The notes beneath the pieces are model-generated. The model did no database searches. It was not told the origin of the DNA and worked only from the letters and a program-made list of their open reading frames with translations. Below are positions 30,858 to 37,663 of a DNA stretch of 38,265 nucleotides, one piece after another. Within the stretch, counting starts at the first letter, position 1, and every line of letters begins with the position of its first letter. This DNA is from a virus. The stretch spans positions 1 to 38,265 of IMG/VR virus record IMGVR_UViG_3300044729_001638, one strand, 5' to 3'. Position numbers and translations under genes: made by a program.

Positions 30858-31641
30858 CACTCAGGTCAAACCGGGTGTCGACACTCGTCACCTTGAATGG
30901 ATCGGCAAATACATTGCCGAAAAGCAGCCTGATGTAATCGTGCATCTCGGTGACCATTGGGACATGGAATCATTGTCCCATTGGTCAACTAAACGCGAGA
31001 TGGAAGGCAAGAGGTATCTTGCTGACGTTCAGGCAGGCAACGAAGGCTTCCTCAAGCTCAACAAAGCTCTCCTAGCCCAGCAGGAGCGGCAAAGAGTTTG
31101 GAAGGTGAAGCTTTACCAGCCAAGAAAGGTGTTTCTCATGGGTAACCATGAGAATCGGATTGTCAGATGCATTGAACAAGACCCGAAACTTGAAGGTTTC
31201 ATGGGTTTGCATGATCTCGACACTCTCGATTGGGAGATCTCGCCATTTCTCTCTCCTATCAACATTGATGGAGTGAGATACGCCCACTATTTCTACAATC
31301 CGATGACTGGCAAGCCTTATGGGGGCCAAGCAGCCACACGATTGAAGAATGTTGGGCACTCTTTCGTGATGGGCCACCAACAAACACTCGATGTTGCTGT
31401 TCGGTTCGTCGATGGCGAAGCCCAATGGGCCATCATCGCTGGAGCTTGCTATCTCCACGACGAGGGCTACAAGGGGCCTCAGGGAAACGCACATTGGCGC
31501 GGCATCGTGATGCTGCACGAGGTGAAAGACGGATCTTTCGACCCAATGTTCGTCAGCCTCGACTTTCTGTGCAGAAAGTATGAGGGCATGGGACTTGAAG
31601 AGTGGGGGGCTTCGCCCGGCCTAGAAGCGACCAACTTCTAA
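30832..31641 (+). CDS. Calcineurin-like metallophosphoesterase, 269 aa
   Basis: ATG at 30832; AAGGGAG lies 10 bases before. Motifs: PDTQ (Asp9, Gln11; the usual DxH is DxQ here), HLGDHWD (Asp41, His42, Asp44), LMGNHENR (Asn105, His106, Glu107), HYFY, and VMGHQQ (His182). This is the two-metal phosphoesterase site. Phage members of this group may act on nucleotides, cyclic signals or DNA ends; substrate cannot be read. It is the only strongly recognised + strand gene inside a long - strand region, so it may be an independently acquired moron gene. Confidence 0.8.
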   Translation: MTTHLIIPDTQVKPGVDTRHLEWIGKYIAEKQPDVIVHLGDHWDMESLSHWSTKREMEGKRYLADVQAGNEGFLKLNKALLAQQERQRVWKVKLYQPRKVFLMGNHENRIVRCIEQDPKLEGFMGLHDLDTLDWEISPFLSPINIDGVRYAHYFYNPMTGKPYGGQAATRLKNVGHSFVMGHQQTLDVAVRFVDGEAQWAIIAGACYLHDEGYKGPQGNAHWRGIVMLHEVKDGSFDPMFVSLDFLCRKYEGMGLEEWGASPGLEATNF

Positions 31642-31753
31642 GCGGGGAGGTGGCGACCGAGGGTAGAAAGGAGTGCCCCCGGTACCCCCCACATGGCTCA
31701 CCTTACGAATCGGTGACCGCCCAGCGACGGAACGGGCGTGGGCTTGGATACAT

Positions 31754-31900
31754 TCAGATACAAGCCTTGCACGAATGCTCGCCCATTCGAGCGAGCATTC
31801 GTGCTTCACGCCCAAAGAATTCGCGGCCGCACCCCTCACAAGTGAGATGCCATGTCTCACCACGGAAACGGTGCAGCGTCCAGTTTCTCCAACGTCTCAT
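31754..31900 (-). CDS. Small zinc-finger-like protein, 48 aa
   Basis: ATG at 31900, with AAAGGAG about 10 bases upstream at the end of the preceding gene. The product has WHLTCEGCGREFFGR, then REARMLARMGEHSC and KACI at the end, giving CxxC-x-CxxC with a nearby His: a compact zinc finger. The first 15 residues are basic and Trp-rich. It likely binds nucleic acid or protein. A perfect 14-bp hairpin lies inside its coding sequence (31769-31804). It follows a tiny membrane-protein gene by 3 bases. Confidence 0.58.
   Translation of the reverse strand: MRRWRNWTLHRFRGETWHLTCEGCGREFFGREARMLARMGEHSCKACI
31769..31804. terminator. Coding hairpin, possible bidirectional terminator
   Basis: GCACGAATGCTCGC (31769-31782) pairs perfectly with GCGAGCATTCGTGC (31791-31804), leaving an 8-base loop. 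It lies in the sense codons of the small zinc-finger gene, but it is also the first strong hairpin downstream of the convergent phosphoesterase gene, so it could end that + strand transcript. No T-run follows on either strand. Confidence 0.5.
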
Positions 31901-31903
31901 CTT

Positions 31904-32005
31904 TTACTTTCTCCTTTCGAGAAAGTAGGTCACGATCATGGCACCCACAAAGTAGGTGCCAAAGATGTACGGAATCGGCGTGTCGAACCATTGACTTACA
32001 GTCAT
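31904..32005 (-). CDS. Tiny membrane protein, 33 aa
   Basis: The ATG at 32005 overlaps the glycosylase stop by 4 bases (ATGA). The product begins MTVSQWFDTPIPYIFGTYF and continues VGAMIVTYFLERRK: a single hydrophobic helix with a basic end, predicted to lie inside-positive in the membrane. No family recognised. Coupling on the left and a zinc-finger gene 3 bases after its stop support translation. Confidence 0.58.
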   Translation of the reverse strand: MTVSQWFDTPIPYIFGTYFVGAMIVTYFLERRK

Positions 32006-32562
32006 GAGATCCCTTCCTGATAGATGGCAAGGATACGGCGGTAGCCGTCGACAGAAACCTCGTCATTGTTTGGCGAGTACGAGGAGAAAGCTGACAGGTC
32101 TTCAGGTCCAGGCCAGTAGTATTCACTACTGGTGAACGTGCCGGCATAGTCGCCGTAGTGTTGCTGGTCCTTGTGAAACAAGGCGCAACGATGCGAGTCG
32201 AACACTTCGTCATCCATGAACCACAATGGCAACCAGTTCGGTGCCCGTGTCACGACGCAAAGGCTTGAAGCCTTACGCACAAAGCGCGAGTACGCATTGG
32301 CAATCTTCTCGTAACAGGAATCGCTGTACCCACGGCTTGACCATTCTTCACAGATGGTCAAACCGTAGAGCGCCAGAGCCGCTTCGTGGTGCTGCCACAT
32401 GGCACGGGCAGGATGGTTGAACCATCCTGCCCGTCGATCAGTCAAGCCTTCGATGCTTGAATTGAGAAGTTGCAGCGTTTCAACACGCTGCTTACCTAGA
32501 CGCTTGGCGTCTAGGTCACGGGCCGAAGCCTTGAAGCTCGGCCACGGCAGGAAAGTTTGCAT
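32002..32562 (-). CDS. MSMEG_6728-type pyrimidine-dimer DNA glycosylase-like protein, 186 aa
   Basis: The ATG at 32562 overlaps the preceding stop (TGATG); an in-frame GTG one codon earlier is less likely. MQTFLPWPSFKASARDLDAKRLGKQRVETLQLL, the GW-NHPARAMWQHHEAALALYGL segment and EEWSSRGYSDSC match the actinobacterial MSMEG_6728 family related to T4 endonuclease V/pyrimidine-dimer excision proteins. It may remove UV damage or act as a nicking base-excision enzyme. A perfect 15-bp hairpin (32404-32434) lies in the conserved GWFNHPAR codons. Confidence 0.78.
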   Translation of the reverse strand: MQTFLPWPSFKASARDLDAKRLGKQRVETLQLLNSSIEGLTDRRAGWFNHPARAMWQHHEAALALYGLTICEEWSSRGYSDSCYEKIANAYSRFVRKASSLCVVTRAPNWLPLWFMDDEVFDSHRCALFHKDQQHYGDYAGTFTSSEYYWPGPEDLSAFSSYSPNNDEVSVDGYRRILAIYQEGIS

Positions 32563-33188
32563 CACTCCTCCTCTTCAAGTTCGCACAGATCGTGAAGCTC
32601 ATCTGCCGTCAAGTAACCGAGCATGATGCACATGACAGCAGCGAACTTGTAGCACATGGAAGGATGCTGCCAACGTCCCAGCTCCCTTGTCGAAAGCTTC
32701 GGGATGATCGTCGGGAGCAGATCCTCCGGGATCCTTGCGAGCAAAGTCTGAGCCAGCCCCTCGTCGTCAAGGCCAATCTCAACATCCATGCCAACACCTT
32801 CAAGTGTTGAAGCAACAAGCCGAATGTTCTCGTCCTGCTTTCGCAGGTTCTCAAGAAGCCTTGACTTGTCCTCCTCAACCCTCTTGCGGTAAGAGTCCAC
32901 CGCACTCATTACATCGGTGTAGCGGATGCCTCTCGACACCAGAACATCATCAAAGTTCATGATGTTCTTCGCCATCTCGGTTCGCTCAGATCCGGTGATG
33001 GTCGAACGAAGGACGACGTAGTGGCCGTACTTCTTCTCATGGCCCGCCCAATCACACGGGTTTGCGTTGACCACCATGAAAGGGGTCGGATACATCGGAC
33101 AATCTTCCCGTCCGCTGGGAAAGTTCGTGTAGCTTACAGCTACAAACTTCAATGACTTGCTTGCCTCTTGTGCAATCTTTCTACTCAT
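32562..33188 (-). CDS. Hypothetical protein, 208 aa
   Basis: ATG at 33188 with GAAAGG upstream; this 19-base start region is identical to that of the gene starting at 33888. The N-terminal third looks like a small beta domain (LKFVAVSYTNFPSGREDCPMYPTPFMVVNANPCDWAGHEKKYGHYVVLRSTI). A coiled coil follows (AVDSYRKRVEEDKSRLLENLRKQDENIRLVASTLEG). The C-terminus has MGF/MLGYL-like helices and ends in poly-Glu. No family recognised. It overlaps the glycosylase start (TGATG). Confidence 0.55.
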   Translation of the reverse strand: MSRKIAQEASKSLKFVAVSYTNFPSGREDCPMYPTPFMVVNANPCDWAGHEKKYGHYVVLRSTITGSERTEMAKNIMNFDDVLVSRGIRYTDVMSAVDSYRKRVEEDKSRLLENLRKQDENIRLVASTLEGVGMDVEIGLDDEGLAQTLLARIPEDLLPTIIPKLSTRELGRWQHPSMCYKFAAVMCIMLGYLTADELHDLCELEEEE

Positions 33189-33199
33189 GTCGGAACCTT

Positions 33200-33265
33200 T
33201 CAGTCTTTGAGGAACGGATAGATGATGAGGGTTGCAAACAATGCAACCCAATAGATGGGCGGCAT
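33200..33265 (-). CDS. Micro-membrane protein, 21 aa
   Basis: The ATG uses the last base of the preceding stop (TGATG at 33263-33267). The product begins MPPIYWVALFATLII and ends with a YPFLKD tail: one complete membrane helix. Its stop lies just before the GAAAGG ribosome site of the next gene. Two perfect hairpins, GGGTTGC/GCAACCC and GATGGGCGG/CCGCCCATC, fall in this gene and its start. It is short, so it needs proof, but the coupling and hydrophobicity are convincing for a real peptide. Confidence 0.45.
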   Translation of the reverse strand: MPPIYWVALFATLIIYPFLKD

Positions 33266-33888
33266 CACTCATCACCGCCCATCATGTTGCGAAGATCGTT
33301 CAACTGCTCAGGTGTCATCAGCTCAGGGTGCTGCTCCACGATCTCGACGATCTCCTCCAGAAGTTCTTCTGCGGTCAGACCCTCTGACTTCTTGCTTTCA
33401 GCAAAGCCTTCGCTTGACTGAAGCAGGTCGGCCATGAAGTTCAGGTTGTGGTTCACAACCTCCTGAAGTTCTTCAAGTGCCAACACTCCAGTCTCCACAA
33501 GGAAGAACGAGAGCAGGATGTTGAACGAAGCGGTTGACGCCTTCATCCCCTGCCAGAACTCCGAGTTCTCACACACGTTGGCGAGTGCCTTCTGGATGCC
33601 TTCCGGCATCTCCCTCTTCATGACATGCTCGAAGATCTCCACAAGCTCTGCTTGTGAACAGATCCAAGTGTGCCAGTTGAACTCGTGCGTTGCCAACGCT
33701 GCCAGCTCGTAGAGCTGGCTCTCGCTGAGGGACACGATGGTCCCGTCCGTCAGCTCAAAGCTGACGGGTGTCGTGCCGAGATCCTCAAGGATCTCTTGTG
33801 CCGTGTGCCTGTAGACGGAACGAAGGAACTGGTCCTCGCTCCCGAACTCCTGCTCGAAGATCTCGTCGAACTGCGGGTTGTCACTCAT
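33265..33888 (-). CDS. Acidic hypothetical protein, 207 aa
   Basis: ATG at 33888 with GAAAGG 7-8 bases upstream. The protein is acidic and helical, with a beta part around residues 40-60 (TTPVSFELTDGTIVSLSES) and a hydrophobic helix (STASFNILLSFFLVETGVLALEELQEVV). The C-terminal helices are Glu-rich (AEELLEEIVEIVEQHPELMTPEQLNDL). The last gene of the operon (37867-38196) has a similar acidic layout with VIVLSMFFVS in the same place, so the two may be distantly related. Function unknown. Confidence 0.55.
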   Translation of the reverse strand: MSDNPQFDEIFEQEFGSEDQFLRSVYRHTAQEILEDLGTTPVSFELTDGTIVSLSESQLYELAALATHEFNWHTWICSQAELVEIFEHVMKREMPEGIQKALANVCENSEFWQGMKASTASFNILLSFFLVETGVLALEELQEVVNHNLNFMADLLQSSEGFAESKKSEGLTAEELLEEIVEIVEQHPELMTPEQLNDLRNMMGGDE

Positions 33889-33935
33889 GTCGGAACCTTT
33901 CGATTGTTGTCGTACAACTTGTGGACTGTTTGTGG

Positions 33936-33976
33936 TTCACAACTAATCCGATACAAGGGATCGGATTAGTTGTGAA
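33936..33976 (-). terminator. 17-bp hairpin terminator overlapping a stop codon
   Basis: TTCACAACTAATCCGAT (33936-33952) pairs perfectly with ATCGGATTAGTTGTGAA (33960-33976), with loop ACAAGGG. The TAA stop of the upstream gene (33966-33968) is inside the arm. No T-run follows. It shares the GGTTCACAA edge with the palindrome at 36595. Confidence 0.75.
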
Positions 33977-34280
33977 GGTTGAGCTTCTGGCGGATTCTTT
34001 CGGCGACGGAACCAATGTCGGGGTCGTCGACTGGCAACAGCACCGGGATTGCGTGTCGCCTAACAGACAGATGCTGCCACTCCGAGTACGGCACAGTTGA
34101 AACTGTGCGGCCTGCTCGGAACACGACGCAACCACGTTGGGTCAAGCTGTCGAACTTGTTGCCCACAACCTCGACCTCGTTACCTTGAAAGGTAACGAGG
34201 TCGCCGGGCCGGAGATCCCGGTACTCTACGTTCTCCGGCACCAACTCAAGTTGGTGCAAGTAGCGGACACCTTCACTCAT
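33966..34280 (-). CDS. Small beta-rich hypothetical protein, 104 aa
   Basis: ATG at 34280 overlaps the previous stop by 8 bases. Residues 18-55 (ENVEYRDLRPGDLVTFQGNEVEVVGNKFDSLTQRGCVVF) look like an SH3- or KOW-like barrel with an LRPGDLV turn. A C-terminal helix follows (DPDIGSVAERIRQKLNLHN). Not recognised. A perfect 15-bp hairpin (34172-34203) encodes much of the barrel's core. The gene ends in a terminator hairpin. Confidence 0.55.
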   Translation of the reverse strand: MSEGVRYLHQLELVPENVEYRDLRPGDLVTFQGNEVEVVGNKFDSLTQRGCVVFRAGRTVSTVPYSEWQHLSVRRHAIPVLLPVDDPDIGSVAERIRQKLNLHN

Positions 34281-35148
34281 ACTCGCTCACCCTCTCCGAC
34301 TCGTCGGTGACGATGATGGAAGAGAGCAGCTCCGCTGCACCCTTCTCCTGTCCGTGCTCGTATCGTTCGATCACAAGATCGAACGATTCGGTGATTGAAG
34401 TCGGCAGGTTGCTCGGCTTGCCGTACCCGCCGCTCGGCTTGAAGCCGAAGTGATCCCGGTGATCGTCGTCGTGTTCTTCGTTCAACACGAAGAACACCCG
34501 TCGCAACATCGCAGGGTGAGCAATGCAGAACATTGCTACGTCCATGTCGATCGGATCACGGTAGTCCTTGATCTTCACCATCTCGACGTTCGTCGAGTTG
34601 GAGGACCTGCCGTAACCCGAAGGGTTGACAGCTTCGGCAACCCAAAGCTCCGCATTGAAACCCATCGCTTGTGCTGCTGTAACAGCAGCAACAACCGAAG
34701 CTCCACGCTGAACTAGCGCAGCATCGGAAACGAAAGCCGATGCCGCACAGTTCATGACGATGCGAAGCACCCGACCGTTGACGTTGTCATCTTGCATGTG
34801 CTGTTCCCACATGCACTCCGGTTCACCGGAGATGAACCTGTCGACGTCGACCCATGAGCCGGACACGTCGAGCAGACTTTCAGTCTGCTCAAAGTTGAAC
34901 TTGTTGATCCTGTCTTGCAGTTTGTCCAACTCACGTTGGACAGTCTCGTCGACATCATCGGTGTGCTGATTCCAGCCATGCACGAGCATCCGTGCTGCGC
35001 CTTCAAGTCCGGCACCGAGATCCCAGCCGTCCGCTGGAGGCTTCGCTGAAGCGAAGTTCGCAGCTCGACGCTGGTCAGCAACATTGCTGACCAGCTCCCA
35101 CACTTCACCGACACTCTCGTAGAGAGTTTCCCTGTCATGCTTTGCCAT
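34273..35148 (-). CDS. Probable partner of the MoxR-like ATPase (possibly DUF7192-like), 291 aa
   Basis: ATG at 35148 follows AAGGGG and lies 2 bases after the ATPase stop. Landmarks are SGSWVDVDRFISGEPECMWEQ (about residues 96-116), RVLRIVMNCAASAFVSDAALVQRGASVVAAVTAAQAMGFNAELWVAEAV, and KIKDYRDPIDMDVAMFCIAHPAMLRRVFF. The -DVDRF-GEPECM and RGA-V-A---A---G---ELW patterns recall a phage/archaeal unknown family found near AAA+ genes (I think DUF7192; not checked). The central beta-alpha-beta order could be a VWA- or Rossmann-like fold. As CobS/MoxR ATPases work with a VWA partner, this is a plausible partner, but no MIDAS motif is seen. Confidence 0.55.
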   Translation of the reverse strand: MAKHDRETLYESVGEVWELVSNVADQRRAANFASAKPPADGWDLGAGLEGAARMLVHGWNQHTDDVDETVQRELDKLQDRINKFNFEQTESLLDVSGSWVDVDRFISGEPECMWEQHMQDDNVNGRVLRIVMNCAASAFVSDAALVQRGASVVAAVTAAQAMGFNAELWVAEAVNPSGYGRSSNSTNVEMVKIKDYRDPIDMDVAMFCIAHPAMLRRVFFVLNEEHDDDHRDHFGFKPSGGYGKPSNLPTSITESFDLVIERYEHGQEKGAAELLSSIIVTDESERVSEYE

Positions 35149-35150
35149 GT

Positions 35151-36512
35151 TCAGACCCCTTCCATGAGTCGAGCGACCTTGTCGCTGGTCAGGCCCTTGA
35201 ACACTCGGGCCTTGAGCACCTTGTCCAGATCCCATCCCTTCAGGATGAGCTGGGCACCGGCCTTGCTTGCTCGTGGTGAAACCACGATGTTGAGCTTCGC
35301 AGCCTCGGCGTTCTTGCGGATCTTCCGCACCACCTTGAGCCACTCCGTGGCCTCCTTGCCCTTGAGTCCGGTGGACTCAACCATCGAGCGTTCGACCTTG
35401 TGGTCGATATCCACCTCGATGAAGGTGAAGCGGTCAAGGAATGCCATGTCCTGCGGGGCACGGCCCATGAACTGGGCCGTCGCACCGGAACCCCAGGTGT
35501 TGGCCGTGGCGCAGATCAGGGACTGATCGTGCATGTCGACCCACCGATCCGGGAAGTTCGCTCCGTCCCCGGCCAGAGCCTGATTGAGGCTCGTGATGAT
35601 TCCGCTGTTGCCGTTGTCGACTTCGTCGAGGGTGAACACACCACCGTCACCCTCGGCGTCGTACCGACGCCGGAACTCGGTGTCAACGTAGTTGCCGTTG
35701 GCGTCGTTGTATCCCCAGAGTCGGGACTCTGGAGTCTGCGGGCCGCAGCTCATCGCCCCGTAGGGGAGGCCGAGGATCTCGGCAGCCTGCCGAGTCATGT
35801 ACGACTTCCCCGTTCCGGGGGGACCGACGAGGTAGACATGCTGTCCTGCCGAAAGGCAGGCCAGCAGGTCGGCGAGGGCAGGGTGGCTGTCCTTCGGGGT
35901 GTCCGGCGAAGCCTCGGCTTCGGCCTTGGCCTTGGCCTTGGCCTCCTCGTCAGCCTTGCGGGCAGCTTCTGCTGCCTCCTGCTTGACCATGATCTCGATC
36001 CGCTCCTGAATCGGGGTGGACGGGTCGAGCAGCTTGCCTTTCTCCTCGTCGGTCAGCCCCCCTTCAGGGGGCTGGGCCTCACCGTCACCGGCTTCGCCGG
36101 GCTCATCTTCGGTCGGCTCTCCGTCGCCGCCCTCTGCACCCTCGGCACCTTCGGTGCCACCGTCACCGGCTTCGCCGGGCTGAGGCTGAGCCTCACCCTC
36201 ACCGGCTTCGCCGGGCTGGGGGTCACCGTCACCGTTGCCGGTGGCGTCTCCGCCGTGGTTCTCACCACGGGGCGTGTGCTCCCTGCCACCCTCGACTGCG
36301 GAGGTGATGGCGTCGATCAGGTTCGCCTCGTTCCACGAGGACCACCCGCCGTTGGACTTGATCGACAGCAAAGCTGCCGCTCGGATCAGCTCGGCACGGG
36401 TCAGATCGGCCAGATCGGTATCCCGAAGGGATCCGTCGTGGTCCTTGACTTGTGCGACCACCACCCCGTAGGGGTTGTGGATCCGCCGAATGAATCGGGG
36501 CTTGTCGTTCAT
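35151..36512 (-). CDS. MoxR/CobS-like AAA+ ATPase with low-complexity N-terminus, 453 aa
   Basis: ATG at 36512; AAAGG lies upstream and the start codon falls in a hairpin. Residues 1-75 form a small helical domain. Residues 80-200 are low-complexity: acidic Gly/Glu/Pro repeats (GEAGDGEAQP), then an Ala/Lys helix. The AAA+ core starts at about 210: Walker A GPPGTGKS (230-237), Walker B FTLDEVD (293-299), sensor-like ICATANTWGSG, and a FLDRF Arg-finger region, as in MoxR/CobS. These ATPases remodel partner proteins or insert metal. The C-terminus is a helical lid. Three 18-bp repeats encode the QPGEAGE units. Confidence 0.8.
   Translation of the reverse strand: MNDKPRFIRRIHNPYGVVVAQVKDHDGSLRDTDLADLTRAELIRAAALLSIKSNGGWSSWNEANLIDAITSAVEGGREHTPRGENHGGDATGNGDGDPQPGEAGEGEAQPQPGEAGDGGTEGAEGAEGGDGEPTEDEPGEAGDGEAQPPEGGLTDEEKGKLLDPSTPIQERIEIMVKQEAAEAARKADEEAKAKAKAEAEASPDTPKDSHPALADLLACLSAGQHVYLVGPPGTGKSYMTRQAAEILGLPYGAMSCGPQTPESRLWGYNDANGNYVDTEFRRRYDAEGDGGVFTLDEVDNGNSGIITSLNQALAGDGANFPDRWVDMHDQSLICATANTWGSGATAQFMGRAPQDMAFLDRFTFIEVDIDHKVERSMVESTGLKGKEATEWLKVVRKIRKNAEAAKLNIVVSPRASKAGAQLILKGWDLDKVLKARVFKGLTSDKVARLMEGV
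36086..36217 (-). repeat. Three copies of an 18-bp coding repeat in the ATPase linker
   Basis: CACCGGCTTCGCCGGGCT occurs at 36086-36103, 36164-36181 and 36200-36217. On the - strand each encodes QPGEAGE-like residues, and each contains the hairpin CCGGC-TTC-GCCGG. Other nearby codons form further hairpins (GGCACC/GGTGCC; CAGCCCCC/GGGGGCTG). Confidence 0.75.
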
Positions 36513-36521
36513 GTGATGAAC
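36507..36521 (-). promoter_or_regulatory. Start-codon hairpin of the ATPase gene
   Basis: GTTCAT (36507-36512) pairs with ATGAAC (36516-36521), loop of three. On the mRNA the initiating AUG is in the 3' arm, next to an AAAGG ribosome site. Folding would hide the start codon. Confidence 0.5.
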
Positions 36522-36594
36522 CTTTCAGGTCGTGTGCTTGATGGATGGTTGACTGGTGGCGATGGTCGCCGTTTCTGTATCCAGCCTTGGTGGT

Positions 36595-36622
36595 TCACAA
36601 TAAGTTTGCAAACTTATTGTGA
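36595..36622 (-). terminator. 28-bp perfect palindrome after the 36614 gene
   Basis: The palindrome arm is TCACAATAAGTTTG, followed by its exact complement. The TAA stop of the upstream gene (36614-36616) is in the arm. It separates that gene from the ATPase gene and is flanked by GGTTCACAA, like the 33936 terminator. It may be a terminator, RNase site or protein-binding site. Confidence 0.72.
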
Positions 36623-37585
36623 GGAAGTGGGGAGCAGCTCGGCCACCTCGCTTGCCCGCTCCGTGAGGGCGTCAAGGATGGCATCGGTCGGCTCGTACCT
36701 GCCGATCCATGATCGGCAAGCCGGGACGTTGAGAGCACCAAGGGTGCTGAACACGACCCACACAAGCCGTGGCCTGCCACGGCCACCGAGAAACTCTGGC
36801 ACCTCATCCTTCAAGATGAGGTCGATCGCCTCGGAAACCGCAGCTCGTGCCCGGTCGGCAGCCTGCACCTCACCCTTCGTCTTGCGGGTGATCCGAGGAT
36901 CCTTCACATGGTCAAGGGTGAAACCCTTGTGCCTTGACCATCGGCCGTACTTCTCGGCGCCACCTTTCAAGGTGCCGCTGAGAATCTTGCCGTTCTTGTA
37001 CCTGACTTCGACGATGGGTTGACCATCGTCGTCGGTGCCTGTCCTCACCACGTTGACGCTGCCCCAGGGCAGCGTCTCGCCCCAGAGGTCACCGATCGGA
37101 GCGGCAGAACACGTGTGTTCTTCGACGAGTTCAACCGACATGAGATCTACGATCTCGCCGAGAGCCATCATCTCCGGGTCAACCTCCACATTGTGGAGGT
37201 CAGCCTCTTCGACAGCGAGGAAGTCAAAGACTTCCTCTTCTCCGGTGCCGAAAGCCCGCATCAGTCCTGCAAACTGCAGGACCGTATCGACTTTCTCGTG
37301 ACGGGCATCACGAAGCAGAGCCTTCGCTCCGAGCATACGCTCGGCTCGGTTCCTTGCACCCTGATCGGCGCCACCCGACCCATCCTTGATGGGTCGGCGG
37401 TCGAGAACACAGTTCTCGTAGTCGAGAGGAATGTCCAACTCCCACTTGAAGAGTGGGAGTCCGAAGAACATGGTGCTCAACATGTTGAGCACCCTGAGAC
37501 GGAAAGCGTATTGACGACGGAACCGTCGCCAATCCGCTGCGTACAGCCCGGCCATCGTCGGGATAACGCTGGGTTCAGTTGCCAT
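36614..37585 (-). CDS. Hypothetical protein, 323 aa
   Basis: The ATG at 37585 is preferred to a TTG two codons earlier: GGGAG lies 6 bases before it. The N-terminal 90 residues are helical and basic (LYAADWRRFRRQYAFRLRVLNMLSTMFFGL), then a helical middle (GARNRAERMLGAKALLRDARHEKVDTVLQFAGLMRAFG), an acidic part, a beta part (IVEVRYKNGKILSGTLKGG), and a basic C-terminal third (KDPRITRKTKGEVQAADRARAAVSEAIDLI). No family is recognised. At least 12 perfect inverted repeats with arms of 7 bp or more and loops of up to 6 lie in its 972 bases by hand count. It could be a third component with the AAA+ ATPase. Confidence 0.6.
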   Translation of the reverse strand: MATEPSVIPTMAGLYAADWRRFRRQYAFRLRVLNMLSTMFFGLPLFKWELDIPLDYENCVLDRRPIKDGSGGADQGARNRAERMLGAKALLRDARHEKVDTVLQFAGLMRAFGTGEEEVFDFLAVEEADLHNVEVDPEMMALGEIVDLMSVELVEEHTCSAAPIGDLWGETLPWGSVNVVRTGTDDDGQPIVEVRYKNGKILSGTLKGGAEKYGRWSRHKGFTLDHVKDPRITRKTKGEVQAADRARAAVSEAIDLILKDEVPEFLGGRGRPRLVWVVFSTLGALNVPACRSWIGRYEPTDAILDALTERASEVAELLPTSSQ

Positions 37586-37593
37586 AGGCAACT
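37577..37593 (-). promoter_or_regulatory. Start-codon hairpin of the 36614 gene
   Basis: AGTTGCC (37577-37583) pairs with GGCAACT (37587-37593), loop ATA. On the mRNA, the A and U of the start codon lie in the loop, and part of the GGGAG ribosome site is in the stem. Confidence 0.52.
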
Positions 37594-37620
37594 CCCTTCT
37601 GTTGGTTGACTGGGTTACTC

Positions 37621-37652
37621 ACCACAGGGTGGAGCTAACTCCACCCTGTGGT
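37621..37652 (-). terminator. 14-bp hairpin terminator
   Basis: ACCACAGGGTGGAG (37621-37634) pairs perfectly with CTCCACCCTGTGGT (37639-37652), loop CTAA. It lies between two genes, without a T-run, 12 bases from a second strong hairpin. Confidence 0.72.
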
Positions 37653-37663
37653 CTGGCCTGCTG

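Noticed and set aside
31642-31753. Two micro-ORFs of 16 and 18 codons on the - strand
   Set aside because: They are very short, lack ribosome sites and show no recognisable peptide character.
35400-37022. 540-codon + strand open frame opposite the AAA+ ATPase
   Set aside because: The - strand has a clear Walker A/B ATPase. The + frame gives repetitive VTGFAGL and GLGLGLGL text that mirrors the GEAG and KAKA repeats.
37325-37340. CATACGCT matching the late promoter core
   Set aside because: It lies in coding sequence within a coding hairpin on the wrong context, so the short match is probably chance.
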